A stretch of DNA of 11,060 bases from assembly GCA_900546085.1 (NCBI GenBank), contig URBS01000073.1:1-11060 (forward strand), read 5' to 3'. Both the position numbers and the translations under genes were made by a program. The notes beneath the pieces were generated by a model, which saw only the letters and a program-made list of their open reading frames with translations, searched no databases and was not told the DNA's origin. Source of the stretch: an uncultured Collinsella sp. GTDB lineage: Bacteria > Actinomycetota > Coriobacteriia > Coriobacteriales > Coriobacteriaceae. This document shows positions 1 to 5,581 of the stretch, piece by piece (position 1 is the first letter of the stretch; each line of letters starts with the position of its first letter).

Positions 1-55
1 ACGCGCATAAAGAAAGCCTCCCATTTCTCATGTCCAAGAAATGGGAGGCAGTTCA
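1..55 (-). mobile_element. Left end of an IS3-family (IS150-type) insertion sequence, running off the window
   Basis: On the minus strand the sequence starting at position 55 reads TGAACTGCCTCCCATTTCTT followed by GGACATGAGAAATGG. This closely resembles the IS150-type terminal repeat as I remember it: TG, ACTGC, CCCATTT, TTGGAC, then AATGG. Further along the same strand is GGGAGG (complement of 17-22), an 8-nt spacer and an ATG (complement of 6-8), which would be the start of the transposase OrfA; only its first two codons and part of a third are in the window. The terminal match and a correctly spaced start codon both fit an IS end. The transposase itself is outside the window, so the family call rests on the terminal sequence alone. 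The alternative is a simple terminator for the upstream genes. Confidence 0.5.
16..49 (-). terminator. Hairpin with perfect 13-bp stem; transcription stop or RBS-masking structure
   Basis: Arms 16-28 and 37-49 are perfectly complementary with an 8-nt loop. On the minus strand the stem is followed by TTTCTTT, so it could terminate transcription coming leftward from the folP-folK/biotin-ligase-like genes, which end at 114. The 3' arm also contains the GGGAGG that would be the ribosome binding site of the putative transposase. A transcript entering from outside would fold and hide that site, a known way for insertion sequences to avoid activation by neighbouring promoters. Both roles are possible. 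Confidence 0.55.
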
Positions 56-113
56 CGTCACAGCCGAGGAGGGTCTTGTTGCCATCGTTATCTTTGAGTG
101 CGGGCGCCTCGCG

Positions 114-815
114 CTACAGACCGCGAATGCGCACGGCCTCGGGCGGAAACTCTTGCTCGCTGGCGTCGGTCTTAATGGTCGCGCGGCCCCAGATGTCCAG
201 GCCCGCAAACACGCCGACCGCGAGCGGCAGGCCGTTGGGCGACACCGCCGCGACCTGACGACCCAGCAGCGGCACCATATCGAAGTACTCACCCAGCACC
301 GGGGCCAGCGGGCCGGCAGCGCCCTGCGGCGTGTTGGCGGCAACCGCCCAGGCGTCCACGCGAGCGAGCACCGCCGCGGCCAGTGCCTCGACCAGTACCT
401 CATCGCCCATATCCACGCCGAGCTCGCCCAGCGCCGCACGCTCAACATCCACCGTCACCGCGGCAAACATGCCCGCGGCACCGGCACCGCCGTTGACGGC
501 GACGCGCGCGAGCGACGTCTCAAACGCAGGCGCGCCGCACACGATGTCACTCGGCCACTGGATGCCCACTTTGCCGGCAAGCCCCAGGCCCGGCGTTGCG
601 GCCGTGCCCGCGAGCGCGTCCATCATGCCCATTGCAGCTACAAATGGCAGGCCGTGGAAGGCGTGCATGTTCACATCGGGGCGCACGACCAGCGAAAACG
701 TCAGCGATGCATCGCCCGCGCTCCACGCGCACCAGCCCGCGGACGCACCCTCGCGGCCCGCGTCACGCGCCGCGTCGAGCTCGGTACCGGCGGCTACAGC
801 GTTCATCTCGATCAT
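114..815 (-). CDS. Degenerate biotin-protein-ligase-like protein (BirA/LplA fold), probably not a standard ligase
   Basis: 233 aa. Its overall layout follows the BirA catalytic domain plus the small C-terminal domain. TELDAARDAGREGASAG (residues 11-27) corresponds to the family's STN-DEA-R-A-EGA segment, QWPSDI (86-91) to KWPNDI, and residues 185-217 to the SH3-like C-terminal domain. BirA enzymes attach biotin to a lysine of carboxylase subunits through biotinyl-AMP. Two key elements are missing: the glycine/arginine-rich GRGRRGR loop that closes over biotinyl-AMP is absent between residues 27 and 38, and the lysine of KWPND is a glutamine. There is no N-terminal DNA-binding domain. The start codon follows directly on the folP-folK stop (TAG then ATG), so translation is probably coupled. 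A second in-frame ATG lies three codons downstream. Fold assignment is fairly confident; the true activity is unknown and it may be a pseudoenzyme or bind another ligand. Confidence 0.6.
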   Translation of the reverse strand: MIEMNAVAAGTELDAARDAGREGASAGWCAWSAGDASLTFSLVVRPDVNMHAFHGLPFVAAMGMMDALAGTAATPGLGLAGKVGIQWPSDIVCGAPAFETSLARVAVNGGAGAAGMFAAVTVDVERAALGELGVDMGDEVLVEALAAAVLARVDAWAVAANTPQGAAGPLAPVLGEYFDMVPLLGRQVAAVSPNGLPLAVGVFAGLDIWGRATIKTDASEQEFPPEAVRIRGL

Positions 816-2549
816 CTACATACGCCCCAATTCGCCCACGATATGGCCCACGCGGTCCTCGGGCTCCTTGACCTCGACGCCGTTGTAGCGGAAGAACCGC
901 GCCGGATCGTGCATCAGATCCTCGAGCGGCACCAGCACAAAGTCGCGCTCGCCGATCAGCGGATGCGGCAGGCGCAGCTTCTTGCCGCCGTGGGTCTCGC
1001 CGTCCATCCACAGCAGGTCCAGATCGATGGTGCGCGGGCCGTTGACCTTGGCCTTCTTGGAACGGTCGCGGCCCAGCTCGGCCTCGATCTTCATGAGCTC
1101 GTCAAGCAGCACCAGCGGAGCCAGCTCGGTCTTGATCTCGATGACGGCGTTGGCAAACGCGTCCTGGCGCGTCTCGTAGGCCGGCTCGCTCTCGTAGATG
1201 CGCGAGCAGTTGGACACACAGGTGAGCGGGATCTCGGCAATCATGTCGCGCGCAGCGCGGATGTTGTCGCAGCGATGCCCCAGGTTGGAACCCACGGCCA
1301 CAAACGTGCGGCGCGGCTGCGGCTTGGCAACGGCCCAGTAACCGTTCAGGAACTGCGCAAAGCCAGTGACGTCGTGCACGCGCACGATGTTTGCACCGGC
1401 CTGGATAGCGCCCAGGCACACACCAAACGTGGCGGCATCGCGCGCGGCGGCATCGGTCACGCCCGAGACGGCGCCCACAAAGCGCTTGCGCGACACGGCG
1501 CACATGAGCGGATAGCCCAGCGACGCCATCTTGGCGGTCTCGCGCTGGATGACGATGTCTTCGTTGGCCGTCTTGCCAAAGCCTGGGCCGGGATCGATGC
1601 AGATACGGTCGCGCGACACGCCGGCATGGATGAGCGTGCGGGCCTGGTCGGACAGAAAGCCCATGACGCGGCGCATGATGGGCGCAGAATCGGGCAGGGT
1701 AAAGCGGCGGAGCTGCGAGGTGGGCACGTAGGCTTCCTCACGGCGGGCACTGCGGCGCATCATGGCGGCCAGGTGGTCGCTGGGCTCTGGTGCGGCTTCG
1801 GTAGCGGCGGGCACGGTCTCGGGCGCAGCGGCGGCAGGGGCAGCCTGCTCGGCAGTCGGCGTCTCTGGCTCGTCAACAGGCTCGGGCGCGGGCTCCGGTT
1901 CGCCAAACGGCAGCGAGGGCTGTACCACACCGCCCGGAAGCTTGGCCTCAACCTTGGACTCGCCCAGCAACTTGCCGCGACGGCGACGGGCCGGCTTCTC
2001 GGCCTCGCGCGCGGCCTCGGCAGCCGCTTCGCGTGCCTTCTCGGCGACAAACGCCGCAGCCGAGGTATCGAGCTGCACCGTCGCGTGCGTGCGTGCGGGT
2101 ACGGCGACCTCGCCGGCGTGCATTACGATGACGCCGCAGGTGCTCGTCTTAACGAACTCGACCATCTTGGGGTCGGTGAAGCCGGTCACGTCGTTGACAA
2201 TCGAGGCGCCGCAGCGCACGGCCGCCTTGGCAACCGCCACATGACGCGTATCGATCGAGACGATGGCCCCCTCTTTGGCGAGCGCGCGTACGACGGGCAG
2301 CACGCGACGCGCCTCCTCGTCGGGGTTGACCGGGGTAAAGCCGGGGCGCGTGGACTCGCCGCCCACGTCGATGATGTCGGCGCCGGCGTCGAGCATCGCC
2401 AGGCCGTACTCGATAGCTGCGTCCGCATCGAAGTGCTCCCCGCCATCGCTAAACGAATCGGGCGTCACATTGAGGACGCCCATGATGCGCGGACGGTCAA
2501 AGCTGAGCTCGTACTTTCCGCACCGCCATGTCTTGCTGTCGTTCGCCAT
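816..2549 (-). CDS. Fused dihydropteroate synthase / HPPK (FolP-FolK)
   Basis: 577 aa bifunctional folate enzyme. The DHPS half (about residues 20-400) condenses hydroxymethyldihydropterin pyrophosphate with p-aminobenzoate. It shows MGVLNVTPDSFSDGG (23-37), GGESTRPG (63-70), SIDT (98-101), NDVTG (119-123), DPGPGFGKT (319-327), SRKRF (353-357) and RVHDV (390-394), so all usual catalytic positions are kept. The HPPK half (from about 415) makes the pyrophosphate substrate: FVAVGSNLG, YESEP (452-456), PRTIDLDLL (505-513), LPHP (527-530). The halves catalyse consecutive steps in the cytoplasm. The order is DHPS then HPPK, opposite to the fungal and plant fusions. An Ala/Pro/Glu-rich stretch of about 130 residues interrupts the DHPS domain. 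The start at 2549 is chosen because AGGAGG (2556-2561) sits 6 nt upstream; the frame is open for 21 more codons without such support. Confidence 0.93.
   Translation of the reverse strand: MANDSKTWRCGKYELSFDRPRIMGVLNVTPDSFSDGGEHFDADAAIEYGLAMLDAGADIIDVGGESTRPGFTPVNPDEEARRVLPVVRALAKEGAIVSIDTRHVAVAKAAVRCGASIVNDVTGFTDPKMVEFVKTSTCGVIVMHAGEVAVPARTHATVQLDTSAAAFVAEKAREAAAEAAREAEKPARRRRGKLLGESKVEAKLPGGVVQPSLPFGEPEPAPEPVDEPETPTAEQAAPAAAAPETVPAATEAAPEPSDHLAAMMRRSARREEAYVPTSQLRRFTLPDSAPIMRRVMGFLSDQARTLIHAGVSRDRICIDPGPGFGKTANEDIVIQRETAKMASLGYPLMCAVSRKRFVGAVSGVTDAAARDAATFGVCLGAIQAGANIVRVHDVTGFAQFLNGYWAVAKPQPRRTFVAVGSNLGHRCDNIRAARDMIAEIPLTCVSNCSRIYESEPAYETRQDAFANAVIEIKTELAPLVLLDELMKIEAELGRDRSKKAKVNGPRTIDLDLLWMDGETHGGKKLRLPHPLIGERDFVLVPLEDLMHDPARFFRYNGVEVKEPEDRVGHIVGELGRM
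1680..2066 (-). other. Low-complexity insertion inside the DHPS domain
   Basis: This part of folP-folK encodes about residues 162-290. It begins with an Ala/Glu/Arg helix-like stretch (AAAFVAEKAREAAAEAAREA), then a basic patch (RRRRGK), an acidic proline-rich run (EPEPAPEPVDEPETPT), an Ala/Pro run, and a charged segment before the domain resumes at IMRRVMGFL. In ordinary DHPS (about 270-280 residues) this position, between the MH strand end and the helix before DPG-GFGK, has only a short connection. The reading frame is intact and the flanking motifs are normal, so it is an in-frame insertion, probably a disordered surface loop. Confidence 0.75.
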
Positions 2550-2571
2550 GAACATCCTCCTAAAATGCCCA

Positions 2572-2598
2572 CGCCGCCGCGCTCGGGCGCTGGCGGCG
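2572..2598 (-). promoter_or_regulatory. GC-rich hairpin in the folP-folK leader
   Basis: CGCCGCC (2572-2578) pairs with GGCGGCG (2592-2598), and GCGC (79-82) with GCGC (87-90) inside it, with a TCGG loop and one bulged base. On the minus strand the hairpin ends 10 nt before the folP-folK ribosome binding site. There is no T-run directly after it, so it is not an obvious terminator. It could affect mRNA stability or translation; no known riboswitch pattern is visible. Confidence 0.4.
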
Positions 2599-2623
2599 GG
2601 GTCGCTTTGCAATCAGTCTTTCT

Positions 2624-2654
2624 ATTGTATCCGCGCGCGCGGGCTAGAACGCAA
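2624..2654 (-). promoter_or_regulatory. Candidate promoter for folP-folK
   Basis: On the minus strand a good -10 box TACAAT lies at 2629-2624, with a weak -35 TTGCGT at 2654-2649 and a rather long 19-nt spacer. The -35 overlaps the 3' end of the upstream sirtuin gene. It would give a leader of about 65-70 nt containing the GC-rich hairpin. The 94-bp gap between the sirtuin and folP-folK genes fits a separate promoter here, although read-through from the sirtuin gene is also possible. Confidence 0.4.
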
Positions 2655-3396
2655 ACGCGGCCGCGATGTCGCAAGAAATCAGCAGGTCGGCATTTGCATC
2701 CTGGTCGGTGGGCGCCAAATTGCAAATGGCCAGCGTATCGCCAGTAAAGTAACGCGTAAGGCCCGCCGCCGGATACACTACGAGCGAGGTCCCACCCACA
2801 ATAAGGGCATCGGCCGCGGCGATAGCGGCAACGGCACCGGTGAGCACGCGCTCGTCGAGTGGTTCCTCGTAGAGCACCACATCGGGCTTGATGCGCCCGC
2901 CGCACGCGGGGCACACGGGCACGCCCGCGGCACCCTCGTGCTCGCGCGCGCAAATCCATTCGGCGCTGTAGACCGCGCCGCACGACTGGCAAATGTTGCG
3001 ATGGACCGATCCGTGCAGCTCAAACACACGCTGCGAGCCCGCCATCTGATGCAAGCCGTCGATGTTTTGCGTCACCACGGCGTCGAGCTTGCCGGCACGC
3101 TCCAGCTCGGCCAGCTTGGTGTGACAGCGGTTGGGCTTAGCGTTAAGCGCGATCATCTTGGTGCGGTAGAAGTCGAAAAACTCCGCCGGATGCGCCTCGT
3201 AAAAGCTGTGCGAGAGCATAGTCTCGGGCGGATAGGAAAACCGCTGGTGATACAGACCGTCCACGCTGCGGAAATCGGGAATGCCGCTTGCCGTGGAAAC
3301 GCCCGCGCCGCCAAAGAAGACCACGTGGCTATGGGTTTCGAACAGCTCCGCCAGCGCGGCGGAGGCCTGTTTGGAGTCCGATATTGCCTGCGTCAT
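2644..3396 (-). CDS. NAD-dependent protein deacylase, Sir2 family (sirtuin)
   Basis: 250 aa, a normal length for a bacterial sirtuin. These cytoplasmic enzymes remove acetyl or other acyl groups from lysines, consuming NAD and releasing nicotinamide and O-acyl-ADP-ribose. Visible motifs are GAGVSTASGIPDFRS (from residue 30; NAD-binding Rossmann segment), TQNIDGLH (109-116), the catalytic histidine in FELHGS (H128), and the zinc-ribbon cysteines C136, C139, C162 and C165, followed by KPDVVLYEE and GTSLVVYP. All catalytic residues are present. The start at 3396 is preferred because GGAGG (3403-3407) lies 6 nt upstream; an upstream ATG adding 16 residues lacks such a site. It is the first gene of the leftward group and diverges from xthA across 113 bp. 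The substrate range cannot be read from sequence. Confidence 0.93.
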   Translation of the reverse strand: MTQAISDSKQASAALAELFETHSHVVFFGGAGVSTASGIPDFRSVDGLYHQRFSYPPETMLSHSFYEAHPAEFFDFYRTKMIALNAKPNRCHTKLAELERAGKLDAVVTQNIDGLHQMAGSQRVFELHGSVHRNICQSCGAVYSAEWICAREHEGAAGVPVCPACGGRIKPDVVLYEEPLDERVLTGAVAAIAAADALIVGGTSLVVYPAAGLTRYFTGDTLAICNLAPTDQDANADLLISCDIAAAFAF

Positions 3397-3509
3397 ATAT
3401 GTCCTCCGTCCGTGTCTCCGGGACGGCGGCGTTCGCACTATCACTCGCGGACTCCGCCCCGCTCTTGTTGCGTTAATCTTAAGCCTGCCAACCCCGTTGA
3501 AAGGACACC

Positions 3510-4328
3510 ATGCCCCAGACTTACACTTTCGCCTCGTGGAACGTCAACGGCCTGCGCGCCGTGCTCAAAAAAGACCCGAGCTTTATCCAGATCGCACAGG
3601 ACCTCGACGTCGACATCCTGGCGCTGCAGGAGACCAAGCTGCAAGAGGGGCAGGTCGATATCGACCTGCCCGGCTATCACCAAACCTGGAGCTACGCCGA
3701 GCGCAAGGGCTACTCGGGCACCGCGGTCTTTAGCCGCCAGGAACCGCTGCGCGTGCTGCGCGCCGACGCGCTGCTGCCCTACGCCGGCGAGGGCGGGGCT
3801 GCCGAGCTCGTCGCCCAAGCCGCAACCGAGGGCCGCGTCTGTGCGCTCGAGTTCGACAAGTTTTGGTTTGTCGACGTCTATACGCCCAACGCCCAAAACG
3901 AGCTCGCGCGCATCGATGTACGCATGGCCTGGGACGATGCCTACCGCGGCTTTTTGGCAGGCCTCGAGCGCGAGACCGGAAAGTCCGTGGTGACCTGCGG
4001 CGACTTTAACGTGGCACACGAGGAGATCGATCTTAAGAACCCCAAGTCCAACCGCGGCAACGCAGGCTTTTCGGACGAGGAGCGCGGCAAGTTCACCGAG
4101 CTGCTCAACGCCGGCTTTACCGATACCTGGCGCGCGGCAAATCCGAACGTCGAGGGCGTCTACAGCTGGTGGAGCTACCGCTTTAATGCCCGCAAGAACA
4201 ACGCAGGCTGGCGCATCGACTACTTCCTGGTAAGCGACGCAATCGCTGGCAACGTACGCGACACCGGCATCCGCGGCGACATCTTCGGCAGCGACCACTG
4301 CCCCGTCACCCTCGCCCTGGAGCTCTAA
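3510..4328 (+). CDS. xthA: Exodeoxyribonuclease III / AP endonuclease
   Basis: 272 aa, full length for the family. It cleaves DNA 5' of abasic sites and trims 3' blocking groups in base-excision repair, using a divalent metal. The endonuclease/exonuclease/phosphatase fold is shown by SWNVNGLRA (N11), LQETK (metal ligand E41), YTPNAQ (Y124), GDFNVAH (D165, N167), the WWSYRFNARKNNAGWRIDYFL block that marks ExoIII-type enzymes, and the terminal GSDHCPV (D262, H263). Nothing essential is missing. The start has GAAAGGA at 3499-3505, four bases upstream. It is a single gene, divergent from the sirtuin gene and convergent with the ECF transporter operon; a terminator hairpin lies about 140 bp after its stop. 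Confidence 0.96.
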   Translation: MPQTYTFASWNVNGLRAVLKKDPSFIQIAQDLDVDILALQETKLQEGQVDIDLPGYHQTWSYAERKGYSGTAVFSRQEPLRVLRADALLPYAGEGGAAELVAQAATEGRVCALEFDKFWFVDVYTPNAQNELARIDVRMAWDDAYRGFLAGLERETGKSVVTCGDFNVAHEEIDLKNPKSNRGNAGFSDEERGKFTELLNAGFTDTWRAANPNVEGVYSWWSYRFNARKNNAGWRIDYFLVSDAIAGNVRDTGIRGDIFGSDHCPVTLALEL

Positions 4329-4345
4329 CCCCCAAACGATCCCCC

Positions 4346-4367
4346 GGGGACGGAGGAAAACGGATCA
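4346..4367 (+). repeat. 22-bp direct repeat, copy 1
   Basis: Matches the copy at 4595-4616 at 20 of 22 positions (starts GGGGACGGA, ends AACGGATCA). The two copies lie at nearly equal distances on either side of the palindrome at 4406-4559. It begins 18 bp after the xthA stop codon. It could be part of a dispersed intergenic repeat; no function is known to me. Confidence 0.6.
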
Positions 4368-4405
4368 TTTTCACCTCGCGAGGGCATCCACGCGACCCAC
4401 CCGCC

Positions 4406-4559
4406 ACGAAATCGGCCCATCTACTACGTTTAAGCCACTACCCTCAACCACAGCGAACAACGCAAAAAGAAAACCGCAGGTAGAAAGCCTGCGGTTTTTC
4501 ATAAAACGCGGTCATGGTCGGGGGTATCAGGCTAAACGTAGTAGATGGGCCGATTTCGT
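4406..4559. repeat. Long palindrome 1 (27-bp perfect arms) with a terminator at its centre
   Basis: Arms 4406-4432 and 4533-4559 are perfect reverse complements over 27 bp. Weaker complementarity continues inward (GCC, TACCC and ACCA blocks) and outward (ACCCGCC against GGGCGGGT). The centre of symmetry, about 4482, coincides with the terminator hairpin at 4470-4498. The non-coding gap between the convergent xthA and ECF S-component genes contains this element, a second palindrome and the direct repeats; I see no convincing gene in the 535 bp. It resembles a REP/MITE-type non-autonomous repeat, but copies elsewhere must be shown. Confidence 0.7.
4470..4498 (+). terminator. Probable bidirectional rho-independent terminator
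   Basis: AAAACCGCAGG (4470-4480) pairs perfectly with CCTGCGGTTTT (4488-4498) around a 7-nt loop, giving an 11-bp stem. On the plus strand it ends in TTTTTC, on the minus strand in TTTTCTTTTT, so it can stop transcripts from xthA and from the convergent ECF operon. Confidence 0.8.
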
Positions 4560-4594
4560 AGCGGGCGGGTTCAGTTGACTCCCCGAGGACGTCT

Positions 4595-4616
4595 GGGGAC
4601 GGAAGATAACGGATCA
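4595..4616 (+). repeat. 22-bp direct repeat, copy 2
   Basis: Second copy of the repeat at 4346-4367, differing at two bases. It lies 35 bp beyond the right arm of palindrome 1; copy 1 lies 38 bp before the left arm. Confidence 0.6.
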
Positions 4617-4662
4617 GCTTGGCTCTTGAGGGCCACGATGCCCGTCATATCAACCTGCCATT

Positions 4663-4818
4663 TCAAAACTATGCCGGTTTACGGGGCTAAATCGCAAACC
4701 CCCAACCATACGCAATTCCGAAATAATAAAACCGCAGGCAAACGGCTTACTCCATTTCGAAAAAAGCCGGTATGGTCTGTCTGTGCCAATCTAGCCCCGT
4801 AAACCGGCATAGTTTTGA
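4663..4818. repeat. Long palindrome 2 (27-bp perfect terminal inverted repeats)
   Basis: Arms 4663-4689 and 4792-4818 are perfect reverse complements over 27 bp, from TCAAAACTATGCCGG inward. Between them are further inverted matches: ACCATAC (4703-4709) against GTATGGT (4770-4776), and CGGCTT (4743-4748) against AAGCCG (4764-4769). The 102-bp interior encodes nothing recognisable. The structure suits a MITE-like element or a strong hairpin at the 3' end of the leftward ECF operon, whose S-component gene ends 45 bp away. Its sequence is unlike palindrome 1 apart from a shared AAAACCGCAGG string. Confidence 0.75.
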
Positions 4819-4863
4819 TATAACACCAAGACAGTATTGGTTCTTGCCTCGGCGCAACCACCA

Positions 4864-5577
4864 CTACAGCCCGTACTTCACGACGACGCGGTTGATGCGG
4901 CGACACCAGGGCTTGTACAGAGCGGCCAAAAACACGCAGGTCGCGAGTCCGTGCGTGATATCGAACGGTACGGCGGTGGCAAGACGCGCTATGGCGCCCG
5001 TCCACGTGAGCGGCTGCACAAAACCGATGATGTCATACGCGTTGATCACAACGCCGTAGAGCAAGCCCGAGGCAAAGCCGTACGCCATCAGCGCCGGCAT
5101 GCGCACGGTTCCATCCGCACGGTCGAACGCGCCCGCATGCGCCAGCGCGCCGCCAACATAGCCAACCAGACCCCAGGCATACATCTGCCACGGCGTCCAC
5201 ATGCCCTGTCCAAAAAAGAAATTGCTGGTCAGCGCCGCCAGCGCGCCAACCATAAAACCATTGCGGCGACCAAGCGTCGCCCCCGCGATAATGGCGATGG
5301 CGCTCACCGGTTTAAAGTCGGGAATGGGGCCAAACAAGATGCGCCCCGCCGCGGCCAACGCCGCCAACACCAGCGTGGGCATAATCTGGCGCAGGCCCGG
5401 GCGCGACACCTCGTAACCCGCAAAGAACAGCGCAAGCACCAGCGCCACCACGACAAGCATGGCCAACGCTGCCTGCTCAACGCCCGCCAGCAACGCCGCA
5501 GCCATCACGGCTGGCACCGCCAGCAGCAGCGGGATCTCCAGTTTTGCAAGCAAGCGCGAGAAACGACAGTCCGTCAT
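4864..5577 (-). CDS. ECF transporter S component (substrate-binding membrane subunit)
   Basis: 237 aa, very hydrophobic, with about six membrane segments (the first two near residues 15-33 and 36-54). S components bind a vitamin or metal and hand it to the T/ATPase module. Support comes from the fold (GPIPDFKPVSAIAIIAGATLG, 83-103), the conserved NFFFGQGMWTPWQM stretch (119-132) seen in a subgroup of vitamin S components, and the position at the end of an operon with T and ATPase subunits. The start at 5577 lies 4 nt after the ATPase stop, so translation is probably coupled; an in-frame ATG at 5610 would overlap the ATPase gene. The substrate is not determined. A cobalamin-type (CbrT-like) role is one possibility, but no cobalamin riboswitch is visible upstream of the operon. 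Confidence 0.85.
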   Translation of the reverse strand: MTDCRFSRLLAKLEIPLLLAVPAVMAAALLAGVEQAALAMLVVVALVLALFFAGYEVSRPGLRQIMPTLVLAALAAAGRILFGPIPDFKPVSAIAIIAGATLGRRNGFMVGALAALTSNFFFGQGMWTPWQMYAWGLVGYVGGALAHAGAFDRADGTVRMPALMAYGFASGLLYGVVINAYDIIGFVQPLTWTGAIARLATAVPFDITHGLATCVFLAALYKPWCRRINRVVVKYGL

Positions 5578-5581
5578 CCCA

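Noticed and set aside
53..120. A peptide-like reading (KDNDGNKTLLGCDVN) in the minus strand between the biotin-ligase-like stop and the IS end
   Set aside because: Too short and without a start or continuation inside the window; it may be flanking remnant sequence but cannot be supported as a gene.
30..2747. A 905-codon open frame on the plus strand across the folate genes
   Set aside because: It lies opposite the folP-folK and biotin-ligase-like genes, has no recognisable domain, and its Arg/His/Ala-rich composition is typical of antisense frames in GC-rich DNA.
114..3396. Sirtuin, folate enzyme and biotin-ligase-like protein as a new functional system
   Set aside because: The sirtuin gene is separated from folP-folK by 94 bp with its own probable promoter, and the proteins have no obvious joint mechanism; only the folP-folK/biotin-ligase-like coupling is supported.
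4346..4818. CRISPR array
   Set aside because: The repeats are inverted pairs or a single pair of direct copies, without regular spacers; there are no cas genes.
4545..5059. Short open frames in both strands over the palindromes (for example 4545-4802 and 4679-5005)
   Set aside because: They run through inverted repeats, have no good ribosome sites or recognisable domains, and overlap the S-component gene end.
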